From the NCBI RefSeq assembly GCF_964036645.1, contig NZ_OZ038525.1:3476001-3540000 (forward strand): a stretch of 64,000 nucleotides of DNA, in the 5' to 3' direction. Origin of the DNA: Tenacibaculum sp. 190524A02b (GTDB taxonomy: Bacteria > Bacteroidota > Bacteroidia > Flavobacteriales > Flavobacteriaceae). The notes under the pieces are model-generated. The model made no database searches. It was not told the DNA's origin and saw nothing but the letters and a program-made list of their open reading frames with translations. Position 1 is the first letter of the stretch. Every line of letters starts with the position of its first letter. Below are positions 25,876 through 33,369 of this stretch, piece after piece. Position numbers and translations under genes: made by a program.

Positions 25876-27627
25876 ATGAAGTTTATTCCTTCTTTTGGAG
25901 AGTTTGCTTTAAAGTGTAAAGAAGCTTTTAAACGTTTTCCTATTGTTATCATCTGGGCAATTATTGGTACGTTTTTTACCTTAACTGTCATTGAAAATAA
26001 AAATTTTGACACGCCGTTTTGGGGCAAAATTATTTTAACCTTCATTTTGGGTATTAGTTGGTTAATTACAACACGTTTTATAACTGAACAACTCCCTAAA
26101 AAGTTTCAATGGTTATTTCTACTCACATTTTCCTTTTTAGGAATCTTTTACACTAGTATTGTTACCACTGAACGCAACATCACTGAAGAAAGTGGAATTA
26201 GATTTGCACTCTACTTTATTGCTGGGCATTTACTATTACTTATTGCTCCTTTTATTACTCAATGGAATAACACAAACTATTTCAGATATATAAAAAGTGT
26301 GTTTATAGCTATTGTTAGAAGTTTATTTTTCTCTTTGGTACTTTATTTAGGGATTACGTTGGCGTTGTTAGCTATTAAACATTTGTTTGTCTTTGATTTT
26401 AACGACAAACGATTTTTTCAAATGTTTGTGGTTTGCATAGGTATTGTCAATACTTGGATTTACTTGGCAGATTTCCCTAAAAACATTCATCAAAAAAACA
26501 CTGTTCAATATACCAAGGCTCTTGAAATATTTGTGAAGTATATCCTTATTCCTTTGGTTATTATTTACTTGATTATTTTATATGCGTATAGTTTTAAAAT
26601 ACTTATTAATTGGAATTTACCTAAAGGATGGGTTTCTTATTTGGTTATTGCTTTGTCTTTTCTTGGGTTTCTTATTCAAGTACTGATTAACCCTGTACAA
26701 ACAACTATAGATTCTAAAATTATAAAAAAGTTTACCCCTAAATTCTATTACGCTTTAGTACCCTTACTTATTTTATTATTTATAGCCATTTTTAGAAGAA
26801 TTAGTGAGTATGGTTTTACTGAGAATAGGTATTTTGTATTAGTATTGGCCTTTTGGATTTTAGGAATTACGCTGTACATGTTATTTAGTAAGTCAAAAAA
26901 AATACGTGTGTTTTTTTCTTCTTTAGCCATACTTTGTGTATTCGCTTCTTTTGGTTTTTGGGGCGCTTTTTCTATTGCTACTAAAAGTCAAATACATCAA
27001 TTTAAAAAGGTTTATAATAGTCTTCTTACTTCAGATTTTGTAACTACTACTAAAACTAAAAAGCAACTGAGTTCTATACTTTATTATTTGAACGATAAAA
27101 AACAATTAACAAAGCTTACACCAATTTTAAACTACAACCCTACAACAACGTTTAGTACACTAAAATCTTGGGAATTGCCTAATAGAATTCTTGACAGTCT
27201 TCAAATAAAAACCACAGATACGCCATTAGCAAATAGTAAGTACCGTCATTTAAATATTAATGAATCTGATTTATTAATACCTATTAAAAATTATGATTTT
27301 TTTAAAATCATGTATTTTAATAATTATGAGAAAGATCAAAACCGTATTCATGGGTACTTTTTCAAAATCATAAACGATAAAAATTTGGTTGAAATCTCTA
27401 ATAAAAAACAACGCTATACTATTGTTTTAAGTACTAAAATAAATAGTTTATCACTATTAACTCAAGATTATAATATTGACCCAGCTATGATGACTATTGA
27501 AAAAGAATGGGAAGATATTGCGGTAAAAATACTGTTTCAAAACATCAACTTAACGAAAAAGAATACTAACTATACTATAAACAACGCACAAGCGTATGTG
27601 TTTATCAAAGAAAAAAATGCTAAATAA
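25876..27627 (+). CDS. DUF4153-type multi-pass membrane protein
   Basis: 583 residues with about ten or more hydrophobic helices over residues 20-370. A soluble C-terminal domain (about 375-583) is probably outside the inner membrane. The opening (MKFIPSFGEFALKC) and helix layout fit DUF4153 proteins of Bacteroidota, whose function is unknown. Its end overlaps the start of the exonuclease gene by 11 bases, so they may share a transcript. Confidence 0.68.
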   Translation: MKFIPSFGEFALKCKEAFKRFPIVIIWAIIGTFFTLTVIENKNFDTPFWGKIILTFILGISWLITTRFITEQLPKKFQWLFLLTFSFLGIFYTSIVTTERNITEESGIRFALYFIAGHLLLLIAPFITQWNNTNYFRYIKSVFIAIVRSLFFSLVLYLGITLALLAIKHLFVFDFNDKRFFQMFVVCIGIVNTWIYLADFPKNIHQKNTVQYTKALEIFVKYILIPLVIIYLIILYAYSFKILINWNLPKGWVSYLVIALSFLGFLIQVLINPVQTTIDSKIIKKFTPKFYYALVPLLILLFIAIFRRISEYGFTENRYFVLVLAFWILGITLYMLFSKSKKIRVFFSSLAILCVFASFGFWGAFSIATKSQIHQFKKVYNSLLTSDFVTTTKTKKQLSSILYYLNDKKQLTKLTPILNYNPTTTFSTLKSWELPNRILDSLQIKTTDTPLANSKYRHLNINESDLLIPIKNYDFFKIMYFNNYEKDQNRIHGYFFKIINDKNLVEISNKKQRYTIVLSTKINSLSLLTQDYNIDPAMMTIEKEWEDIAVKILFQNINLTKKNTNYTINNAQAYVFIKEKNAK

Positions 27628-28333
27628 TTTAAACTTAGAAAATGTATTGTTTTTAGATATTGAAACAGTACCTCAACATGAAACTTGGCATAAAGTTTCT
27701 GAAACCGAAAAAGAATTATATACTTTAAAAACACAGTATCAACGAAAAGAAGAACATGCGGTGGAAGAATTTTATGAGCGTGCAGGTATTTGGGCTGAGT
27801 TTGGTAAAATTATCTGTATTTCGGTAGGTTATTTTGTAACAACAAACAAGAAAAAACAATTTAGAATTACTTCTTTTTATGATAATCAAGAAGTTGATAT
27901 TCTATTACGTTTCAAACATCTTTTAGACAATCATTTTAATTTACACAGGCATCTTTTGTGTGCGCATAACGGAAAAGAATTTGACTTTCCATATATTGCT
28001 AGACGTATGATTGTTCACCAAATTCCATTACCAGAAAAATTGAATTTATTTGGTAAAAAACCATGGGATGTTAAGCATTTAGATACGCTGGAATTATGGA
28101 AATTTGGTGATTACAAACATTATACCTCATTAAAATTACTGACTCATATTTTAGGGATTCCTTCTCCAAAACAAGATATTGAAGGGAGTGAGGTTTGTAA
28201 AGTATATTATCAAGAAAAGAATTTACAACGCATTGTAACATATTGTGAAAAAGATACTATTGCTATTGCACAACTACTTCTTAAATTTTGTAACAAACCG
28301 TTATTAACCTCAGAAAATATAATCCGTGTTTAA
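27617..28333 (+). CDS. PolB-related 3'-5' exonuclease
   Basis: 238 residues from the ATG at 27617; an in-frame ATG at 27596 would add seven residues inside the previous gene. DEDD nuclease motifs are LFLDIETVP (Exo I), AHNGKEFDFPYIARR (Exo II) and YCEKDTIAIAQL (Exo III). This matches the stand-alone 'predicted 3'-5' exonuclease related to PolB' family. It would trim single-stranded DNA or RNA ends; the cellular role is not known. Confidence 0.85.
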   Translation: MLNNLNLENVLFLDIETVPQHETWHKVSETEKELYTLKTQYQRKEEHAVEEFYERAGIWAEFGKIICISVGYFVTTNKKKQFRITSFYDNQEVDILLRFKHLLDNHFNLHRHLLCAHNGKEFDFPYIARRMIVHQIPLPEKLNLFGKKPWDVKHLDTLELWKFGDYKHYTSLKLLTHILGIPSPKQDIEGSEVCKVYYQEKNLQRIVTYCEKDTIAIAQLLLKFCNKPLLTSENIIRV

Positions 28334-28375
28334 TTATGAGACTATACTAAAAGTTTAATACCTGTATAAGGCTGC

Positions 28376-28780
28376 TTAATTAATAACTGGTACTACTTTT
28401 TCTTCAAAAGTATCTTTACCATCAGCATCTTTGCCTTTCCAAAATTTAAAGACATAATCTTGTTTTTGGGTTACTTGAATAGGAATTTCTAATTCTTTCT
28501 CTATTAAAGCGTCTGAACAAGTAAGGCTTAAATCTTGAAGTGATCGAATGGCTACTATTCTCGTAGTATCTTTATACTGGTAATATAAATTGTAAAACAT
28601 ATGACAACCACTAGGCAACGAGTATTTTACCTTAATAGTGTCAGTAGTTCTATAGGTAAAATTTGAAGGCGTAACGGATTCATCTATTGGTAATAAGGTG
28701 ATTACTTGTCCTCCTGAATCTCCATCCATAGAACAAGCAGATAAAACTAAAATTGTGATTAATGCTATTATTTTTTTCAT
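28376..28780 (-). CDS. Small lipoprotein (unknown)
   Basis: 134 residues. Signal peptide with lipobox LSAC (Cys16). The rest forms a probable beta-sandwich with paired cysteines (SGCHMFYN and LTCSDAL). No recognised family. It is the last gene of the - strand sigma-factor operon, 11 bases after the barrel protein gene. Confidence 0.7.
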   Translation of the reverse strand: MKKIIALITILVLSACSMDGDSGGQVITLLPIDESVTPSNFTYRTTDTIKVKYSLPSGCHMFYNLYYQYKDTTRIVAIRSLQDLSLTCSDALIEKELEIPIQVTQKQDYVFKFWKGKDADGKDTFEEKVVPVIN

Positions 28781-28791
28781 GATGTTTGTTT

Positions 28792-30147
28792 TTAAAATTG
28801 ATAACTAATTCCTGAGTAAACTCCTATTGTATAAGGCCTAAACCCATTATCATTTTTTGAAAATGTATTCAAAGGCATTTTAAACATTGGATTAACAGTA
28901 AACTTTAATTTTGGATTTATAGAATACTCAATATCTATTCCTATGTTTCCGCTAAAGTTTATAGCGTTCAAATTATTGGCTTTTCCTAAATTCTCTGTAA
29001 GTATAGAAGAGGAAAGCATTATGTTGTTTTTACTTAAAAATAAAGAACTAAAACCTGTTACTATTTTAGAATTAAATCGGTTAGTTTCTAAAAAAGTGTA
29101 TTTTACTTCTATTGGAACCTCTATATAATTATAATTTTGAGTTAAGGTAGCTTCTTGGGTTTCAACATTTGCTGCACTTAAGCTAGCAACATCAGAGGTT
29201 CCATTTCTAGTTTCTACTAACATAAAAGAAGGTTCTTGCTCATAATCTACCCCTTGCAAACTACTTCCTTTTACATTAGATAAAATGGATAAATTATCAT
29301 TAGTATATCCCATTTTTTGAACTAAAACTCCCGATTGAATTGTCCATTTATCTGCTAATTGATACGCTACTTTTACTCCATAAGAAAAATTATTATTTCC
29401 AGTAGTTTCAGTAGTAGCTAAACTTTGATCTAAAGAAGACGTATTGGTAAAGGAGTTTGATTTTATAATGGCAAAAACCGGTGACAATGCCCATTTATCT
29501 TTTTCTTTTTTAGCAATTGTTGTACTATCTTTTTCACTCATCTCAGCAATAAAATCTTTCTTTACCTCCATTTTTTTTAGTATCGAATCTTTTACAATTA
29601 ATGTACTGTCTTTTTTATTGATATTTGGTAAAATCTTTTTCATAGCCGTTTTTTTACCTGATAAAACCCCTTCCCTTGTTTTATCAGGTATTATTCTCTT
29701 ACTAGCAATCAATTCATTGGTGGTGTTTATTTCATCATACAATGAATTTTTCTTCCTCTTTTCATCTATTGATTTTGTAGTATCAATAGCATTCTTTTTA
29801 GGCTCTTTTTTTATTGCTATAACTTCTACTGGTACTTCTTCAATATTCGTTTGCTCTAATTTATTTTCTTCGTTATTTTTTGTTGGTACTTCTTTATCAG
29901 ATTGCTCTACTACAACTTCCTTTTCATTTACTGGTAAAGTTGTTGTTTTTGTTACTGAAGGATATATTAAAAAACCAATAATCAATACTGCCGCCGCACC
30001 TCCATACAACCACCACATAGGTAAAACTCTACGTTTTTTCTTTTTAAGTTTTGCCTCAATAGCATTCCAAACTTCTGGATTTGGAGAAGCTTCAAACCCT
30101 TTAAGTTTTTCTTCAAATAATCTATCTATGTCTTTTCTATCGTTCAT
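28792..30147 (-). CDS. Anti-sigma-like protein fused to an outer-membrane-type barrel
   Basis: 451 residues. The N-terminus (about 1-40) is a short cytoplasmic helix region (IDRLFEEKLKGF, NPEVWNAIEAKL) followed by a KKKKRR cluster and one membrane helix (about 43-63). A long charged linker (about 65-215) leads to a beta-strand-rich domain resembling small porin-like barrels, ending in aromatic ISYQF. It starts right where the ECF sigma gene ends, so the N-terminus probably binds the sigma factor. The mixture of inner-membrane helix and barrel-like domain is unusual but typical of this flavobacterial gene pair. Confidence 0.72.
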   Translation of the reverse strand: MNDRKDIDRLFEEKLKGFEASPNPEVWNAIEAKLKKKKRRVLPMWWLYGGAAAVLIIGFLIYPSVTKTTTLPVNEKEVVVEQSDKEVPTKNNEENKLEQTNIEEVPVEVIAIKKEPKKNAIDTTKSIDEKRKKNSLYDEINTTNELIASKRIIPDKTREGVLSGKKTAMKKILPNINKKDSTLIVKDSILKKMEVKKDFIAEMSEKDSTTIAKKEKDKWALSPVFAIIKSNSFTNTSSLDQSLATTETTGNNNFSYGVKVAYQLADKWTIQSGVLVQKMGYTNDNLSILSNVKGSSLQGVDYEQEPSFMLVETRNGTSDVASLSAANVETQEATLTQNYNYIEVPIEVKYTFLETNRFNSKIVTGFSSLFLSKNNIMLSSSILTENLGKANNLNAINFSGNIGIDIEYSINPKLKFTVNPMFKMPLNTFSKNDNGFRPYTIGVYSGISYQF

Positions 30148-30690
30148 TTAGGCTTCCTTTTGCATTTGTTGATGTACTTCAATTTTTTGTTTTAACAACA
30201 TTCTAGCTCTTGATAAGTTAGATTTTGAAGTTCCTTCCGAGACTGCTAACATTTCGGCTATTTCTTTATGTGAAAATTTATCTAAAACATATAAGTTAAA
30301 AACCAATCGATATCTGTCTGGTAGTTCTTGAATACATTGTAATAAAAAATCTACACTTACAGAAGCATCGTCATATTCTACTTCCTCAAAATCTTCTTCA
30401 AGGGCTTCCTCTTTTACTAATTGTAAAGGTGATTTTTGACGGTATTTTTGTAAAGCTGTATTGATAGTAATCCGCTTCATCCATCCTTCAAAAGATCCTT
30501 GATGATTGTATTGCTTTATCTTTTTAAAAATAGTGATAAAACTATCTTGCAAAGTATCTTGTGCATCTTCATAATTTCTAGAATACTTTAAGCATAGTGC
30601 AAAAAGCTTATCAGCATATAACTGATAAACTTTTGCCTGTGCCTTGATATTCTGACGGCAACACTCTACTATGATTTCTTTTAAATTAAT
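30148..30690 (-). CDS. ECF-type RNA polymerase sigma factor, non-canonical start
   Basis: About 180 residues if read from the ATT at 30688-30690. Region 2 (KVYQLYADKLFALCLKYSRN, EDAQDTLQDSFI) and region 4 (ELPDRYRLVFNLYVLDKFSHKEIAEML, SNLSRARMLLK) are both present. The first ATG/GTG/TTG in frame is a TTG at 30552, which would remove most of region 2. The conserved frame clearly continues upstream to ATT-AAT-TTA-AAA-GAA, matching the usual MNLKEII-type start. It therefore starts at ATT, or a start codon was lost. Confidence 0.75.
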   Translation of the reverse strand: MNLKEIIVECCRQNIKAQAKVYQLYADKLFALCLKYSRNYEDAQDTLQDSFITIFKKIKQYNHQGSFEGWMKRITINTALQKYRQKSPLQLVKEEALEEDFEEVEYDDASVSVDFLLQCIQELPDRYRLVFNLYVLDKFSHKEIAEMLAVSEGTSKSNLSRARMLLKQKIEVHQQMQKEA

Positions 30691-30714
30691 GTGCTAAAAG
30701 TTTATTTAAAAATA

Positions 30715-31419
30715 CTAATATTTTAACACGGCCTTTCCGTTTTCACAAGTAACTCCCGTAGGTTGCGCTATAATATCACAAGTAGATACTACGCCCCATT
30801 TTTTATTGAAGGCTGCTTCTGCTTGTGTATACACTGTTACTTTTTGTAAAAATTCCGGTACGTTTATCTTTTTAGAATATGCTATATACCCCTGAGGACC
30901 ACCACATGCCTTACTTCCATAAGCTGTAAATGTCCAATCGTTATCATCTTCACATGTTTTACTAGTTGCTAATGCTTTAATTTCATCAAATAATTGTAGT
31001 AAAGCTTGGTGTTCTTTTTCTCTATCTGATAATTCTACTTTCACTTTTAATTTCTCTTTGGTCAATTCTAATATTTTCCAATTATAATTCAGCGGAAAAA
31101 CGGATAAAGTTATTTTTATCTGATCTTCATTTTTTTCATAAGTTCCATTATCATCATAAAATGATAATGGAGGCGTACCACACCAACCTGAAGTACGTTG
31201 TATAAAAACATTATTTTCTTTAAAAGCTATTCCATAATTATTCGTAGGTAATTCTCCTACTCTTTCAAAAGTTATGCTATCATCGGTATGTACAGCATTG
31301 GCCCAATAGCCTACTAATAAGTTATTAGTGTTTACTGGTATTTCTTCGTTTTTCTGACAAGCGGTTGCCATTAAAATGACCGCTAATACTATTCCTTTTA
31401 CTATTTTTAATTTCCCCAT
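30715..31419 (-). CDS. Lipoprotein (unknown)
   Basis: 234 residues. Signal peptide with lipobox ATAC (Cys21). The N-terminal half looks like a lipocalin-type beta domain (LVGYWANAV...). The C-terminal part contains ACGGPQGYIAYS and several cysteines (Cys pairs likely disulfide-bonded). No function recognised. The first 13 bases overlap the end of the upstream lipoprotein gene, and its stop lies 24 bases before the sigma factor start. Confidence 0.72.
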   Translation of the reverse strand: MGKLKIVKGIVLAVILMATACQKNEEIPVNTNNLLVGYWANAVHTDDSITFERVGELPTNNYGIAFKENNVFIQRTSGWCGTPPLSFYDDNGTYEKNEDQIKITLSVFPLNYNWKILELTKEKLKVKVELSDREKEHQALLQLFDEIKALATSKTCEDDNDWTFTAYGSKACGGPQGYIAYSKKINVPEFLQKVTVYTQAEAAFNKKWGVVSTCDIIAQPTGVTCENGKAVLKY

Positions 31420-31763
31420 AATACTATTTTATTGGTTTTAGTTTTATCAAAATCAGGGCAAGTGTTTCGGCCATCAATACCACCAAATTCACAAATTTTT
31501 TCACCAGCGCAGTTAAATAGATACTGTAAACCATCGGCACAATCTACACAAGCATCTATCAAAAAAACTGGCTGGTTTTTATAGGTATATTGAATGATAT
31601 GTTTTTTTCCTGGAGAAGCCATTTTTTCTAGGTCTTCTTTTTTCTTTTTTAACCAAGCTAGTTGTTCTATTGGATTCTCTACACCGCAAACTTCATTTTT
31701 AACATCGTTATCAGCGCAAGAAAAAAAGAACACTAAAGTTAGTAGTAGTACAGTTGTTTTCAT
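31407..31763 (-). CDS. Small Cys-rich lipoprotein (unknown)
   Basis: 118 residues. Signal peptide with lipobox FSC (Cys16). The mature part has repeated cysteines (VCGVENP, DACVDCADG, FNCAGEKICEFGG, NTCPDF) and an adjacent lysine-rich helix. It resembles small secreted Bacteroidota proteins of unknown role. It is the first gene of the - strand lipoprotein/sigma cluster. Confidence 0.7.
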   Translation of the reverse strand: MKTTVLLLTLVFFFSCADNDVKNEVCGVENPIEQLAWLKKKKEDLEKMASPGKKHIIQYTYKNQPVFLIDACVDCADGLQYLFNCAGEKICEFGGIDGRNTCPDFDKTKTNKIVLWGN

Positions 31764-31878
31764 ATTTCTTCTTAATTGAGTTATTTACTCTATAGATGCA
31801 AAGAAGACTTAAGGGTTGCGTAGTTTTTTTTATTTTTTTGAAAACAACTATATAATCACCTTATTTAAAGATATTTAA

Positions 31879-31989
31879 AGCTTCCTAACGAAGTTGAGAT
31901 GGTTTCGGTAAGTATTAAAAGCTTCCCAACGAGATTGAGACGGTTTCGGTAAGTATTAAAAGCTTCTCAACGAGGTTGAGACGGTTTTG
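31879..31989 (+). repeat. Three tandem 41-base repeats
   Basis: Units start at 31879, 31920 and 31961 with AGCTTCYYAACGARRTTGAG; the third is cut short after ACGGTTTTG. In the third unit TCTCAAC and GTTGAGA form a perfect 7-bp hairpin; the others are less perfect. No gene spans them. They may act as an RNA structure or a dispersed repeat. Confidence 0.75.
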
Positions 31990-32015
31990 AATCATTATTA
32001 CAAGTATATGAGGAG

Positions 32016-32768
32016 TTATATTTCAATTATTCTTTCATAATCAAACGTTTCATGTTCTTTCCAATTCACATAACCAAATTGGTTTGAAATCATTTGCGTA
32101 TTACCAATTTTAAGATCTCCTAAATTTCTATGGCTATGCCCATAAATCCAAAAATCGATGTTACTATCTTTAATAAATTCTTTTTTCTCAACACAAAAAG
32201 CCGTTTTAAACATACTTTTCTTAAATGCTTCATTCATGCAGTCATAACTTGGTAAGTGGTGTGTTACCACTACTTTTTTTCCTTCTGATTGTACAGCCTT
32301 TTTTATAAAGTTAAAAGATGCTTCGTGAATTTTATTAAAATGAATGGCATTGAATTGTTCATTCTTGAATTTTATTTTTCTAAAGTCGGTTACAGCTTGT
32401 GTAATTTCATAAATATTCTTCTCTATTTTAGACCACATGGTAGAGAAAATAAATTTAGTTCCTTTTATTTCAGTTTGGTAATTATTGACTATAAACACAT
32501 TATTCTTAACTTTTTTACACGTTGAACCAAGTGCTGTAGAAATATCATAACCTCCATAGTATTCGTGGTTTCCTGGCACTATGTATATAGCTTCAAACTC
32601 TTCTGATACTTTGTTTATAAAATCTAATGCTGCAAAGTTTTTATCTAAATGGTAAAAGTCTCCAGCAATGATTAAAATTTCTCCTTTAGGTATTATTGGA
32701 TTTTTTTGCAACCATTCTCGGTTTTCTTTAAACTCAAGGTGTAAATCAGAGCAAACTTGAACTTTCAT
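32016..32768 (-). CDS. Metallophosphoesterase
   Basis: 250 residues. All calcineurin-type metal motifs are visible: CSDLHLEF (D-x-H), IAGDFYH (GD), VPGNHEYY (GNHE), VTHHLP (H) and YGHSHRN (GHxH). It has no signal peptide, so it acts in the cytoplasm. The substrate cannot be told from sequence. It stands alone with large gaps on both sides. Confidence 0.9.
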   Translation of the reverse strand: MKVQVCSDLHLEFKENREWLQKNPIIPKGEILIIAGDFYHLDKNFAALDFINKVSEEFEAIYIVPGNHEYYGGYDISTALGSTCKKVKNNVFIVNNYQTEIKGTKFIFSTMWSKIEKNIYEITQAVTDFRKIKFKNEQFNAIHFNKIHEASFNFIKKAVQSEGKKVVVTHHLPSYDCMNEAFKKSMFKTAFCVEKKEFIKDSNIDFWIYGHSHRNLGDLKIGNTQMISNQFGYVNWKEHETFDYERIIEI

Positions 32769-33022
32769 GTATTTATACGTATTTTTTAAAAAACAAGTAT
32801 ACTATTATTATAAGTGTTTTTAAAAGATTATTCTGGTACATTTTTATAAAACAATCGTTTTTATGCTTTCATTAGAATTGGAATTCTAAACACATTTGTT
32901 TTATACAATAACTAACACTACGTATACTATTGCAAATCAACACAATAATTAGTATCTTAGGGCAAGAGTAAAACATTTATATGTACACATTTAGCGTTTA
33001 ACTCTTCTAATAAACCAAACTT

Positions 33023-33065
33023 AAGACTGTCTGGATGCTAAAAAACCTTCAGACAGTCTTTTTTT
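33023..33065 (+). terminator. Orphan intrinsic terminator
   Basis: AAGACTGTCTG (33023-33033) pairs perfectly with CAGACAGTCTT (33050-33060), followed by T. No + strand gene lies upstream, so it may end a small non-coding RNA. Confidence 0.65.
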
Positions 33066-33244
33066 GCTTTTTATTTTTGAAACTAATAATGTTCTTCAAT
33101 AAGAAGAGACACTATCCCCCCGGAAGTGTCTCTAAAAACTAACTAACCAAACTCATGGCTAAAATACATTACAAACAACGATTAAAGCATTAATCATAGA
33201 TATAACAACAATAAGTGTCGATAACTTGTAGTAAAACATAGTTT

Positions 33245-33349
33245 AGTAAACTACCTCGGGGCAAGCCCACGAGGCATTTAATAAGACAATAAGTTTAATT
33301 TCGAGGCAAGCTTCGGGGTATTATACCCTTTGGCGGTGCCAATAAAATA
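33245..33349 (-). repeat. 105-bp dispersed repeat, copy B
   Basis: Reverse complement of copy A at 21530-21634 with 4 mismatches. It lies just after the end of the TonB-dependent receptor gene. Both copies abut the 3' end of a - strand gene. Confidence 0.8.
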
Positions 33350-33369
33350 AATGAGTTAGGTCTATATCT

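Larger units (their letters stand above)
32769..33369. other. Large intergenic region
   Basis: 601 bases with no gene. It holds an orphan terminator (33023-33065), a hairpin GAGACACT/AGTGTCTC at 33106-33113 and 33125-33132 with a C-rich loop, and copy B of the dispersed 105-bp repeat. A small RNA ending at 33065 is possible. Confidence 0.6.

Noticed and set aside
29444..30151. A long + strand open frame (235 codons) opposite the anti-sigma-like gene.
   Set aside because: It is a low-complexity F/S/I-rich shadow of a real - strand gene with clear domains and operon context.
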